From contig NZ_JAANOV010000001.1 of assembly GCF_011758745.1 (NCBI RefSeq), positions 4,898,001 through 4,962,000 on the forward strand: DNA of 64,000 nucleotides, written 5' to 3'. The notes beneath the pieces are model-generated. The model was not told the DNA's origin. It did no database searches and was given only the letters and a program-made list of their open reading frames with translations. Within the stretch, counting starts at the first letter, position 1; each line of letters starts with the position of its first letter. Shown piece after piece: positions 45,425 to 55,683 of this stretch. The position numbers and the translations under genes were made by a program. Source of the DNA: Amycolatopsis granulosa (lineage in GTDB: Bacteria > Actinomycetota > Actinomycetes > Mycobacteriales > Pseudonocardiaceae).

Positions 45425-45504
45425 CAGGTCGTCCTCTCACTCGTTCAGGTCACGAAAAGTAAATCGTGTTCGCCGCGAGTGAGCCAACGCAGGGTGACGT
45501 GATC

Positions 45505-48500
45505 TCAAGCTCGTAGTCGCAGTCCCTTCGGCGTCGCCCGGAAACCCGCGTCCCGGAGCACGTCGGCCAGCGCGGACGTCAGCGCCTGCTCGCCGTCGGC
45601 ACGCTGCACCGCCAGCTGTCCCAGCCAGCCCTCCCGGACGGCCCGGGACAGGGCGTGCGCGGCTGCCTTCAGCGTCGGCTCGTCCTCGGTGAACGACAGC
45701 AGTGAGCGGCCACCGCGCTCGACGTACAGCGCCGGCACCCCGTCGACCAGCACCACCAGGGCACCGGCCTTGCGCGCGGGACGGTGCTTGGTATCACCGG
45801 GCACCGCCGGCCACGCCAGCGCCGCGCCGTAGGGCTGCGCCGGATCCGTCGCCGCGAGCACCACCGCGCCGGCCGCCGCGTCGGGTCGCCGGGTGCCGCC
45901 CTGATCGGACATCGCACGCAACCGGTCCACCGCCCCGCGCGCGGCGAACTGCGCGGCGCCCAGGCCCTCCACGACGTAACCGCGGATCACCTGCCCCGAG
46001 TCCTCCATCGCGCGCAGCACCTTGTAGATCCCGGAGAACCCGCCGGTGACCCGCTCGGTCTCCAGCGCACCGCGCGTCAGCACGCCGTGCCGCTCCAGGA
46101 ACGCCTCGGTGCGGGCGTGCGTGCGCCGCGTCGGGTCCGGCTCCCGCAGCGGCGTCAGCGCCCACCGCCCGGCCACCGTGGGCGGGCCGGTGCGCGAGGG
46201 CATGGCCGGACGGCCGGCACGCATCCGCCCGTACCGGCTGCGCGGCGCCGCCTGCCGGGGCTTGTGCGCCGCGCCCTTGCCCGACACCAGTGCCCGCAGC
46301 GGCGCCAGCGTGTCACCGGTGACGGTGCCCGCCCACACCAGGTCCCACAACGCGGCCACCACGTCCGCGTCGCCCGGGGCGCTGTCCAGCAGTGGCGTCA
46401 CCCGGTCGACCAGCTGCCGGAAGAACAACGCGCCACCGTCGAGCGCGTTCCGGATCGCCTCGTGCAGCGGGCCGGCCGGCGGCTCCTCATCGGCCTCCGG
46501 CAGCAGCAGGTCGGCCACGTCCGCGGGCGCCAGCGACACCCAGCCGTCGCCACCGGCCAGTGCGCCGGCGCCGCACCAGACCACCTCGCCCGCGGTCATC
46601 AGTTCGTCCATCAACGCCGGGTAGTACCCGGGCAGGCGGCTCGGCAGGATCAGCGACTCCAGCGCGCTCGCCGGCAGCGGCGCGCCCGCGAGCTGCTCGA
46701 CCACCGACAGCACGTCGTCGACGCTCGGCGCCGTCCGCATGCGCGCCCCGATCCCGTGCCAGGACGGCAGGAACCGGCCCAGCGCGGCGGGTTCCACCGG
46801 CTCGACCTCGGCTCGCAGGCGCGCCAGTGACGCGCGCCGCAACCGCCGCAGCACCGCCGCATCGCAGTACTCGGTGCCCGCGCCGTGCGTGTCCGGATGA
46901 CCGACCGGGCGCAGTTCGCCGCGCACCAGCCGGCCTTCCGCGGTCAGCCGGTCGAGCACCCCGGTGACCACGGCGGGCCCGAGCCCGAACCGCTCCGCCG
47001 CCTGGTGCGCGGAGAACGGCCCGCGGGCGCGCGCGTACCGGGACAGCAGGTCCCCGAGCGGATCGGCCACCGGCTCGGTGAACGCCTCCGGCACCCCGAT
47101 CGGCAGCGCCACCCCGAGTGCGTCCCGTACCCGGCCCGCGTCCTCGATGGACAGGTTGCGGTCCGCACCCGCGATGCGCACCCGGATCACGCGGCGCTGC
47201 CCGACCAGCTCGTCGAGCCACTCCGGCCGGACGCCGCGCGCCGCGGCCTCGGCGTCGGAAAGATCACCCAGGAACCGCAGCAGATCCGCGGTCTCCTCGG
47301 CGTTGCGCGCGTGCCGGTCGGGCTCCAGGCGTTGCAGCGACCGCTCGACCTCGTCGACCACGTCGGCGTCCAGCAGCTCCCGGATCGCCTCGGTGCCGAG
47401 CAACTCGGCCAGCAGCGTGGAGTCCAGGGACAGCGCCGCCGCCCGGCGTTCCGCGAGCGGCGCGTCCGTCTCGTAGAGGAACATGCCGACGTAACCGAAC
47501 ATCAGGCTGCGCGCGAAGGGTGACGGCGACGGCGTCTCCACCTCGGCGATCTTCACGCGCCGCGCCCGCACGTCGGCCATCAGCTCCCGCAGCCCGCCCA
47601 CGTCGTAGACGTCCTGCAGGCACTCCCGCATCGCCTCCAGCACCACCGGGAAGCGCTCGTACTTCGCCGCCACCGCGAGCAGCTGCGAGGCTCGCTGACG
47701 TTGCTGCCACAGCGGGGTGCGCCGCCGCGGGTCGCGCCGCGGCAGCAGCAGCGACCGTGCCGCGCACTCCCGGAACCGCGCGGCGAACAGGGCCGAGCCG
47801 CCGACCTCGGCGACGATGATCTGCTCGACCTCCTCCGGATCGATCAGCACGTCGTCGGTGCCGATCGTCACCTCGGCGCCGTCGCTGTCCAGCGCCTCCG
47901 GCAGCCGCAGCACGATCCCGTCGTCGGAGTGCATCACCTGCGCGTCCACACCGCGCTGCTCGCGCAGCCGCGCCGCGATCGCCAGCGCCCACGGCGCGTT
48001 GACCTGCGCCCCGAACGGCGAGTGCAGCACCACCCGCCAGTCGCCCAGCTCGTCGCGGAACCGTTCGAGCAGGATCGTGCGGTCGTTGGGCACGTGCCGC
48101 GTCGCCGAGCGCTGCTCGGTCAGGTACGTCAGCAGGTTGTCGCAGGCCAGCTCGTCCAGACCGGCCTGCCGGGCGCGCATCCGGGCCTTCTCGTCGTCCG
48201 AAGTAGACAGTTCCCGGACGAACGCGCCGAGCGCGCGGCCGAGTTCGAGCGGGCGGCCCGGTGCGTCACCCTTCCAGAACGGCATCCGCGCCGGCTCGCC
48301 CGGCGCGGGGACCACGATGACCCGGTCGTGGGTGATGTCGGTGATCCGCCACGACGACGTGCCGAGCAGGATCGTGTCGCCCACCCGCGACTCGTAGACC
48401 ATTTCCTCGTCGAGCTCGCCGACCCGCGAGCCCGGGCTGCCGTCGCTGCCCGGCGTCATCACCGTGAACAACCCGCGGTCGGGGATCGTGCCGCCGGAGG

Positions 48501-50136
48501 TGACCGCGAGCCGCTGCGACCCCGGCCGCCCGCGCAGCTCACCCGCCACCCGGTCCCAGGTGATGCGCGGGCGCAGCTCACCGAACTCCTCGCTCGGGTA
48601 CCGCCCGGCCAGCATGTCCAGCACCGCCAGCAGCGCGTCGTCCGGCAGCGCGGTGAACGGGGCCGCGCGCCGGACCGTCGCCGCCAGCTCCTCGACCGAC
48701 CACGGCTCCAGCGCCACCATCGACACGATGTGCTGCGCCAGCACGTCGAGCGGGTTGCGCGGGTAACGGATCGCCTCGATCGCGCCGGCCGTCATGCGCT
48801 CCGACACCACGGCGCACGACACCAGATCGCCCCGGAACTTCGGGAACATCACCCCGATGGACACCGCGCCGACGTGGTGCCCCGCCCGGCCGACGCGCTG
48901 CAGCCCGGACGCGACAGTCGGCGGCGCCTCGATCTGCACCACCAGGTCGACCGCGCCCATGTCGATGCCCAGCTCCAGCGACGACGTGGCGACCACGCAC
49001 GGCAGGCTGCCGGACTTCAGTTCCTCCTCGACCCGGGTGCGCTGCTCGCGCGACATCGAACCGTGGTGCGCCTTCGCCACCGTCGCCCCGGCGCCCGTGG
49101 TGAGCCCGGACTCGCCGATCGCCTCGGCCGGGAACCGCTGGTCGGCCGCCAGCTCGGTCTGCTCCGCGGCCAGCTCGTTCAGCCGGGCCGTCATCCGCTC
49201 TGCGAGGCGGCGGGAGTTGGCGAACACGATGGTCGACCGGTGCTGCCGGATCAGCTCCAGCACGCGCTGCTCCACCGACGGCCAGATCGACGGCCGCCGG
49301 ACCGCCGCGCCGCTGATCTCCTCCTGCGTGCCGATGCCGCCCTCCGAAGGCAGCAGGGCGTCCAGCCGCTCCAGCGGGCTCGGCGCCGGCGCGTCCAGGT
49401 TGGCCATGTCCTCGACCGGGACCTCGACCCGCACCTCGATCGTCTTCGCCGTCTGCGGCTGCACCACCCGCACCGGCCGGCCGCCGGTGAGGAACGAGCT
49501 CACCTCGTCGATCGGCCGGACCGTGGCGGACAGGCCGATCCGCTGCGCGGGCTTCGGCAGCAGCGCGTCGAGCCGCTCCAGCGACAACGCCAGGTGCGCG
49601 CCCCGCTTCCCGCCGGCCACCGCGTGCACCTCGTCCAGGATCACCGTCTCGACACCGCGCAGGGACTCGCGCGCCGACGAGGTGAGGATGAGGAACAGCG
49701 ACTCCGGCGTGGTCACCAGGATGTCCGGCGGGGTCTTGAGGAACGCCCGCCGCTCGGCCGGCGAGGTGTCGCCGGTGCGCATGCCCACCGTGATCTCCGG
49801 TGGCGTCCGCCCGAGCCGGTGGCTGGCCTGCCGGATGCCGGCCAGCGGCGCCCGCAGGTTGCGCTGCACGTCGACCGCGAGCGCCTTCAGCGGCGACACG
49901 TAGAGGACGCGGCACCGGCGCCGGGCGTCGGCGGCGGGTGGTTCGGCCGCGAGCCGGTCCAGGGCCCACAGGAACGCGGCGAGCGTCTTGCCCGACCCGG
50001 TGGGCGCCACCACCAGCGCGTGCTCGCCCGCCTGGGCCGCCCGCCACGCCCCCGCCTGCGCCTGCGTGGGCGCGGCGAAGGCACCCGCGAACCAGTCGCG
50101 GGTGGCGGGCGAGAAGAGCTCGAGCACGTCGGTCAC
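45505..50136 (-). CDS. lhr: Large ATP-dependent helicase Lhr
   Basis: 1543 aa superfamily 2 helicase. Helicase core at the N-terminus: APTQAQAGAW, Walker A VVAPTGSGKTLAAFLWAL, YVSPLKALAVDVQRNL, VTTPESLFLIL, Walker B DEVHAV, LSATVRP; second RecA fold with VFANSRRLAERM, HHGSMSREQR, TSSLELGIDMG, and QRVGRAGHH. After the winged-helix and Lhr-specific beta-barrel core comes the long C-terminal domain typical of the 1500-residue bacterial Lhr. It translocates on single-stranded DNA and unwinds RNA:DNA hybrids; mycobacterial lhr is DNA-damage induced. The GTG at 50136 follows CATGAT by 6 nt; the open frame continues upstream but is a shadow. Confidence 0.95.
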   Translation of the reverse strand: MTDVLELFSPATRDWFAGAFAAPTQAQAGAWRAAQAGEHALVVAPTGSGKTLAAFLWALDRLAAEPPAADARRRCRVLYVSPLKALAVDVQRNLRAPLAGIRQASHRLGRTPPEITVGMRTGDTSPAERRAFLKTPPDILVTTPESLFLILTSSARESLRGVETVILDEVHAVAGGKRGAHLALSLERLDALLPKPAQRIGLSATVRPIDEVSSFLTGGRPVRVVQPQTAKTIEVRVEVPVEDMANLDAPAPSPLERLDALLPSEGGIGTQEEISGAAVRRPSIWPSVEQRVLELIRQHRSTIVFANSRRLAERMTARLNELAAEQTELAADQRFPAEAIGESGLTTGAGATVAKAHHGSMSREQRTRVEEELKSGSLPCVVATSSLELGIDMGAVDLVVQIEAPPTVASGLQRVGRAGHHVGAVSIGVMFPKFRGDLVSCAVVSERMTAGAIEAIRYPRNPLDVLAQHIVSMVALEPWSVEELAATVRRAAPFTALPDDALLAVLDMLAGRYPSEEFGELRPRITWDRVAGELRGRPGSQRLAVTSGGTIPDRGLFTVMTPGSDGSPGSRVGELDEEMVYESRVGDTILLGTSSWRITDITHDRVIVVPAPGEPARMPFWKGDAPGRPLELGRALGAFVRELSTSDDEKARMRARQAGLDELACDNLLTYLTEQRSATRHVPNDRTILLERFRDELGDWRVVLHSPFGAQVNAPWALAIAARLREQRGVDAQVMHSDDGIVLRLPEALDSDGAEVTIGTDDVLIDPEEVEQIIVAEVGGSALFAARFRECAARSLLLPRRDPRRRTPLWQQRQRASQLLAVAAKYERFPVVLEAMRECLQDVYDVGGLRELMADVRARRVKIAEVETPSPSPFARSLMFGYVGMFLYETDAPLAERRAAALSLDSTLLAELLGTEAIRELLDADVVDEVERSLQRLEPDRHARNAEETADLLRFLGDLSDAEAAARGVRPEWLDELVGQRRVIRVRIAGADRNLSIEDAGRVRDALGVALPIGVPEAFTEPVADPLGDLLSRYARARGPFSAHQAAERFGLGPAVVTGVLDRLTAEGRLVRGELRPVGHPDTHGAGTEYCDAAVLRRLRRASLARLRAEVEPVEPAALGRFLPSWHGIGARMRTAPSVDDVLSVVEQLAGAPLPASALESLILPSRLPGYYPALMDELMTAGEVVWCGAGALAGGDGWVSLAPADVADLLLPEADEEPPAGPLHEAIRNALDGGALFFRQLVDRVTPLLDSAPGDADVVAALWDLVWAGTVTGDTLAPLRALVSGKGAAHKPRQAAPRSRYGRMRAGRPAMPSRTGPPTVAGRWALTPLREPDPTRRTHARTEAFLERHGVLTRGALETERVTGGFSGIYKVLRAMEDSGQVIRGYVVEGLGAAQFAARGAVDRLRAMSDQGGTRRPDAAAGAVVLAATDPAQPYGAALAWPAVPGDTKHRPARKAGALVVLVDGVPALYVERGGRSLLSFTEDEPTLKAAAHALSRAVREGWLGQLAVQRADGEQALTSALADVLRDAGFRATPKGLRLRA

Positions 50137-50245
50137 GGATCCATCATGAACTCCGGGTACGACAATTTCCCGCGGGTGCCCCGCGCCGGTCCTGCCGAGC
50201 GTGGCAGCATCAGTCCTGGCCTGGGTGATCGTGAGGGGAAGAGCT

Positions 50246-52069
50246 GTGCGCATCCTGTCGGTGGATCTCGGTACGTCCAACACCGTGGCGGTACTGTCCG
50301 CGCACGGCAGGGCGCCGCGCGTGGTCGAGGTGGACGGGTCCGCCACCATGCCCTCGGCGGTGTTCGCCGAGGAGAACGGCACCCTCGTGGTCGGCCGCGA
50401 CGCCGAGCGGCGCGCCCGGCTGGACCCCACCCGCTTCGAACCCAACCCCAAACGCCGCGTCGACGAACAGACCCTGCTGCTCGGCCGGGACGTCGTCCCG
50501 GTCAACGAGGCGCTGGCCGCCGTGCTGCGCCGCGTGCTCGACGAAACCACCCGCCAGCTCGGCGGCGAGCTGCCCGACGAGGTCCGGCTGACCCACCCCG
50601 CCCAGTGGGGCCCCACCCGGCGCAACGTGCTGCTGTCGGCGGCCCGCCTGGCCGGCCTGAGCGGACCGCTGCTGCTCGTCCCCGAGCCGGTCGCGGCGGC
50701 CGCGCACTTCGCGTCCCTGGCCGGCCGCGCGCCCGCGCCCGGCCAGGCGCTCGCGGTGTACGACCTCGGCGCGGGCACCTTCGACGTCGCGGTCGTCGGG
50801 GCCACCCAGAACGGCTATGCAGTGCTGGCCGAGGACGGTCTGCCCGACCTCGGCGGGCTCGACGTCGACCAAGCGCTGATGGTGCACGTCGGCCGCGAGG
50901 TCTCGCATTCCGACCCGCAGCGCTGGCAGCGGTTGCTGCGCCCGGAGTCCACCGCCGACCGGCGGGCCCGGCGCGCGCTGCAGGAGGACGTGAAGGCCGC
51001 CAAGGAGTCGCTGTCCCGGCTGCCGCAGACCGAGGTGCCGATGCCCGAGCCGTTCAGCGACGTCCTGGTCACCCGCGGCGAGCTGGAGGCACTGGTCCGC
51101 CCGGCGCTGCTGCGCAGCGTCGAGCTGCTCGGCCGCACGATCGCGGCGGCCGGGCTGTCCCCGGACCGGCTGGCCGGCATCTACCTGGTCGGCGGCTCCA
51201 GCCGGCTGCCGCTGGTCGGGTCGATGATCGCGGAGAAGCTCGGGGTGGTCGCCAGCAGCCTGGACCAGCCGGAGACCGCGGTCGCGCTCGGCGCGCACCA
51301 CGTGGCGCGGGACGGCATCAGCATGCGCACCCAGAACGTCGAGGGGCGGATGGCCTCCACCGGTGTCCCCGCCGCGTTCCCGCCACCGGTCGCCACCGTG
51401 CCCGGCACCCCACCGGGCGGGTACCCGTACCACCCGGCGGGGTTCCCGCCGGGTCCGTCGAACTTCCCGAGCCGTCCCGTGCCGCGCTCGAACCGGAAGA
51501 AGCTCGTCGCCGGCATCACCACGGTCGTCGTCCTGCTGCTCGCCGCCGGCGCCGCCGTCCTGTGGTGGCCGTCCGGCTCGTCGGCCGCCACCTTCAGCGC
51601 CGCCGACTGCGCCCGGCCCGGCCCGGTCGACGCCCAGGGCTTCACCGGCTGCCTGCGCCAGCTGGCCGGCACGATCGCCGACGGCAAGTGCACGCCCGGC
51701 GCGGGCACCGGGGACATCGCCCCGCCCCAGAACGAGAACATCGGCGTGCTGACCACCTGCTCGGCGCCCGCGCTGGCCGGGGCGCAGGTCACCTACCTGC
51801 ACGGTGGCTCGCAGGCCAAGGTCAGGGAGTACACCGACCGGCTGCTGGGCGCCGTCGGGGGCAACCAGGTACGGGCCGCGTGGAAGGGCAACGGCCTGGA
51901 CGGCAGCTACTCGTCGGCGTCCGGGCGCACCGCCGCGGTGCTGGTGTTCACCGTCGCCGACCGCCCGCTGGCCGGGGTGATCTACCAGAAGGCGGGTGGC
52001 GGGCAGGCCCCGCTGCCGGCGGGGGACCTGGCCACGTACTTCGAGCAGAACGTGCAGCCCGGCGAGTAG
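50246..52069 (+). CDS. Membrane-anchored Hsp70-like ATPase with extracytoplasmic domain
   Basis: 607 aa. Residues 1-360 form an actin/Hsp70-type ATPase: ILSVDLGTSNTVAVL (phosphate 1), LLLVPEPVAAAAHF, VYDLGAGTFDVAVVG (phosphate 2, about residue 171), and GIYLVGGSSRLPLV (adenosine, about 311). Instead of the peptide-binding domain there is a Pro/Gly-rich linker, one membrane helix (about 419-441), and an outer domain of about 165 residues with four cysteines (AADCARPG, TGCLRQL, GKCTPG, TTCSAPAL). GTG start with GAGGGGA ribosome site. It is divergent from lhr with 109 bp between starts. Confidence 0.88.
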   Translation: MRILSVDLGTSNTVAVLSAHGRAPRVVEVDGSATMPSAVFAEENGTLVVGRDAERRARLDPTRFEPNPKRRVDEQTLLLGRDVVPVNEALAAVLRRVLDETTRQLGGELPDEVRLTHPAQWGPTRRNVLLSAARLAGLSGPLLLVPEPVAAAAHFASLAGRAPAPGQALAVYDLGAGTFDVAVVGATQNGYAVLAEDGLPDLGGLDVDQALMVHVGREVSHSDPQRWQRLLRPESTADRRARRALQEDVKAAKESLSRLPQTEVPMPEPFSDVLVTRGELEALVRPALLRSVELLGRTIAAAGLSPDRLAGIYLVGGSSRLPLVGSMIAEKLGVVASSLDQPETAVALGAHHVARDGISMRTQNVEGRMASTGVPAAFPPPVATVPGTPPGGYPYHPAGFPPGPSNFPSRPVPRSNRKKLVAGITTVVVLLLAAGAAVLWWPSGSSAATFSAADCARPGPVDAQGFTGCLRQLAGTIADGKCTPGAGTGDIAPPQNENIGVLTTCSAPALAGAQVTYLHGGSQAKVREYTDRLLGAVGGNQVRAAWKGNGLDGSYSSASGRTAAVLVFTVADRPLAGVIYQKAGGGQAPLPAGDLATYFEQNVQPGE

Positions 52070-52195
52070 CTACTTCCGGTTGCGCATGTTCCACAGCGCG
52101 CGCAGGGCCACGACGATCGCGGCGATCAGGACAGCGGCCGAGGCGACGGCCATCGCCACCGGTCCCCAGGACGGCATCTCCTGCGCGGAGGTCAT
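52070..52195 (-). CDS. Small single-helix membrane protein of 41 residues
   Basis: MTSAQEMPSWGPVAMAVASA and on to a basic tail LWNMRNRK; one membrane helix at about residues 12-34, with the positive end pointing to the cytoplasm. TACGGT lies 6 nt before the ATG, supporting a leaderless mRNA. Convergent with the Hsp70-like gene, the stops being adjacent. Function unknown. Confidence 0.65.
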   Translation of the reverse strand: MTSAQEMPSWGPVAMAVASAAVLIAAIVVALRALWNMRNRK

Positions 52196-52237
52196 GCCCT
52201 CACCGTACCGGGCGCGCGGGCCGTTACCCTGGGTTCG

Positions 52238-52432
52238 ATGCGCATCACCGTGTTCCGCAGGCTGATGGCCGACGAGTTCGGCCCCGGCCGGGCGGAGATC
52301 CTGGCGAAGGACCACGTTTTCAGCGGCCTGGGCGGCCGGACCGTCGAGCAGGCGCTGGCCGAGGGCACCCCGGCGAAGGAAATCTGGCGGGCGGTGTGCG
52401 CCGAGTTCGACGTGCCGCCGGAGCGCCGGTGA
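52238..52432 (+). CDS. DUF3046 protein
   Basis: 64 aa, MRITVFRRLMADEFGPGRAEILAKDHVFSGLGGRTVEQALAEGTPAKEIWRAVCAEFDVPPERR, a full-length match to DUF3046, a family found directly upstream of recA in actinobacteria (Rv2738c). TACCCT lies 7 nt before the ATG. The role is unknown; the constant link with recA suggests a part in DNA repair or simply a conserved operon edge. Confidence 0.92.
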   Translation: MRITVFRRLMADEFGPGRAEILAKDHVFSGLGGRTVEQALAEGTPAKEIWRAVCAEFDVPPERR

Positions 52433-52471
52433 GCTCCGCCGGGAAAACCGGCGCTTCCGGGCGTGTCGCCC

Positions 52472-52499
52472 TTGCCTCGAACACGTGTTCGGCTATTGT
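52472..52499 (+). promoter_or_regulatory. LexA-controlled distal recA promoter
   Basis: TTGCCT (52472-52477) and TATTGT (52494-52499) are 16 nt apart and the perfect SOS box CGAAC-ACGT-GTTCG (52478-52491) fills the spacer. The centre is identical to that of box 1 in front of the HEPN gene. LexA binding would occlude RNA polymerase until RecA-driven cleavage. Confidence 0.9.
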
Positions 52500-52549
52500 G
52501 TTGTCCACATCGGGGTCAACGATCCACAGCCTCGTCTCGGCGCCCGGAA

Positions 52550-52572
52550 TTGTCGGACCCCGCCCGTAGTCT
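52550..52572 (+). promoter_or_regulatory. PafBC-type (RecA-NDp) proximal recA promoter
   Basis: TTGTCGGAC (52550-52558), 8-nt spacer, TAGTCT (52567-52572) fits the mycobacterial RecA-NDp consensus TTGTCRGTG-N8-TAnnnT at all but two positions. This class is activated by PafBC after DNA damage without LexA. It would give a leader of about 60 nt before the recA ATG. Confidence 0.7.
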
Positions 52573-52638
52573 CGGGCCCACAGCGAACAAACCCGAATAC
52601 CAGCCCCACAGGCTCCGCAAACGACGAGGTGGATTTCC

Positions 52639-53679
<1,041 letters not shown>

Positions 53680-53682
53680 TCG

Positions 53683-54219
53683 ATGCCGAGGTTCGACCCG
53701 GCGGAGCTGTCCCGGGACGAGGCGTGGAAGAAGGCCAAGGAGGTCTGTTTCGACCTCCTGGCCGTCCGCGCCCGCACCAAGGACGAGCTTCGGCAGGCGT
53801 TGCGGCGCAAGGGTTTCGACGAGGAGATCCGCGAGCAGCTGCTCGGCAAGCTGGACGACGCCGGGCTGGTCGACGACGCCGCGTTCGCCGAGCAATGGGT
53901 GCGTTCGCGCCACGCCTACCAGGGCCTGGCGCGCACCGCGCTGGTCGCCGAGCTGAAGCGCAAGGGCGTCGACGCCGAGGTAGCCGCGCAGGCGGCGGGG
54001 GAGATCGACCGCGAGTCCGAGGAGCAGCGGGCGCGTGAGCTGGTGCGCAAGCGCCTCCGCACGATGACCGCGCTGGACGAGCAGACCGCGACCCGCCGCC
54101 TGCTCGGCACGCTCGCGCGCAAGGGCTACCCGCAGGGCCTGGCCTACACCGTGGTGCGCGAGGAGCTCCGCAACGCCGGCGCCGACTCCACCCCACTGGA
54201 CGACGTCGCCCTGGACTGA
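53683..54219 (+). CDS. recX: RecA regulator RecX
   Basis: 178 aa helical protein that binds RecA filaments and limits their activity. RecX repeats: EVCFDLLAVRARTKDELRQALRRKGFDEEIREQLLGKLDDAGLVDDAAFAEQWVRSRH and the two following three-helix units (LVAELKRKGVDAEVAAQAAG; LLGTLARKGYPQGLAYTVVREEL). It starts 3 nt after the recA stop and is co-transcribed. Confidence 0.96.
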   Translation: MPRFDPAELSRDEAWKKAKEVCFDLLAVRARTKDELRQALRRKGFDEEIREQLLGKLDDAGLVDDAAFAEQWVRSRHAYQGLARTALVAELKRKGVDAEVAAQAAGEIDRESEEQRARELVRKRLRTMTALDEQTATRRLLGTLARKGYPQGLAYTVVREELRNAGADSTPLDDVALD

Positions 54220-54443
54220 CGGCGTTCGTTCGGATGGACGGCCCCGGCCGCCTGGCGTGCAAGGCCGTGCGCGAGGAGTTCTACCGGGTCGAGCCGGTCC
54301 GTCCGGATCACGCAGTCTCGAGGTGACGGCGGACGTCTGCCGGTGTGAGCTTCCGAATGCCGTTGGCACTACTCGGCTCGAAGCTGTCCTGGTCACGCTC
54401 GCACCGTCAGGGAAACCACCCGCCTCGGTGGCCAATCGTGCAC

Positions 54444-54470
54444 AGCCCACCGCGTCGGTGGCGGGCTTTT
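54444..54470 (+). terminator. Hairpin with T-run downstream of recX
   Basis: AGCCCACCG (54444-54452) pairs with CGGTGGCGGGCT (54456-54467, one bulged base), followed by TTT. It can end recA-recX transcripts. The gap 54220-54641 otherwise holds no convincing gene; a 30-codon frame at 54234-54326 has no ribosome site or known relatives that I recognise. Confidence 0.6.
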
Positions 54471-54641
54471 CGCGCCGGGTGATCTGCCCGTTGGTGGTTG
54501 CCGCCGACGATCTGGCGGGAGTTCTACGCCTGCGCGTCCCTCCTCGTCACAGATCCCGCCCCTGTCGGCCATCCGGCGGTCACAACAGCGCATCTCGCGC
54601 CCATACCAACCGACGACGTCGCCTACCCACTGCCGGTCCAC

Positions 54642-55616
54642 TCACCGACCCGCGACATCCAGCAAAGCCGCACCGAGGGGCGTCAGGACGTACAGCACGC
54701 TCCGCCCGGAACGCTCCCGCGCTACCAGGCCGTTCTCCCGCAGGATGCGCAGATGCTGCGAAACCGCGCTGGGCGTGACTCCCATTCGCCGAGCCAGGTC
54801 AGTCGTGGTCGCGGGGGAGCGGAGTGCCGCCAGCAGTTCGGCGCGGGGCCTGCCGATCAGCCGGACGGCGTTCCCGGAGGGTGGCCGGACCGACCACAGG
54901 GTCCCGCTGCCACGAACCGGATAGCGCACCGTGGTCTGCGTCGTGGTGTAGCATTTGATCATCACGTGTGTCGGGCCGAGCGCGACCGGCATCAGAACGA
55001 GTCCTCCCGGACCCGGCTGCACCGTCCGGTCCGCACCCGCCAGCACCAGCCTTTCCGCACGCCAGTCCAGGCTCGGGTGCAGGCCGGCGAACAAGGCGGC
55101 CGCCCCACCCGCCGCCAGCTGCCGTGCGCGGAAGGCCACATCCGCCTCGAGGACGGCCCGGATCCGCGGCCAGTGTGGCGCGATCAAGCGGTCGTACGCC
55201 GTCCGCAGCTCCCCGGCCAGCGACCGCAGCCCCTCGCACGGCCGGGCAGCCAGTGCGGCGGCGTAACCCGGGAGATCGTCACCGAAGACACGGCGCAGGC
55301 TCGCCCGTACCTGGTCGTCCGTGGTCCCGAGCACCGCTTCGAGGTCGTCCTCGAGTGACGGACCCGCGCCTCGCGGCGCCGGAACCAGGAACGAGGGCCA
55401 GCTCGCCCGGCAGCCCGTGATCAGCGGCCACACTCCCGGCAGCCGGAGCGGCTTCCGTGCCAGCTCCGCTTCGGCCCACCGCACCCAGGGGAGGTTGCCG
55501 GCCCGCCGGACCTGCGCGGCCAGCTGTTGCAGGCCGGCGACTGTCTCCGACAGGGGTGAGATCGCGAATCTGGTCGCCGCCCACTCGGACACACCGAGCT
55601 CCACCGTCAAGGGCAT
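54642..55616 (-). CDS. ArsR-type regulator with N-terminal DUF5937-like domain
   Basis: 324 aa. The C-terminal 80 residues are an ArsR winged HTH (RAELLAALRSPATTTDLARRMGVTPSAVSQHLRILRENGLVARERSGRSVLYVLTPLGAALLD). The long N-terminal part begins MPLTVELGVSEWAATRFAISPLSETVAGLQQL, characteristic of the actinobacterial regulators with a DUF5937 domain, thought to sense a ligand. It is divergent from an MFS exporter gene with 67 bp between starts and probably represses it. Confidence 0.9.
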   Translation of the reverse strand: MPLTVELGVSEWAATRFAISPLSETVAGLQQLAAQVRRAGNLPWVRWAEAELARKPLRLPGVWPLITGCRASWPSFLVPAPRGAGPSLEDDLEAVLGTTDDQVRASLRRVFGDDLPGYAAALAARPCEGLRSLAGELRTAYDRLIAPHWPRIRAVLEADVAFRARQLAAGGAAALFAGLHPSLDWRAERLVLAGADRTVQPGPGGLVLMPVALGPTHVMIKCYTTTQTTVRYPVRGSGTLWSVRPPSGNAVRLIGRPRAELLAALRSPATTTDLARRMGVTPSAVSQHLRILRENGLVARERSGRSVLYVLTPLGAALLDVAGR

Positions 55617-55683
55617 GGTCCCGAGTATGTAGCGCCAGGCTGAATCATGTCGCCGACGCCGCCGGCGCTCCACGCTCGATCAC

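Noticed and set aside
47701-52569. A 1622-codon plus-strand frame across lhr and the Hsp70-like gene
   Set aside because: Arg/His/Pro/Gln-rich shadow without domains; both real genes have complete motif sets.
54234-54326. 30-codon frame MDGPGRLACKAVREEFYRV...
   Set aside because: No ribosome site, no leaderless hexamer, and no family I recognise; kept only as a possible remnant.
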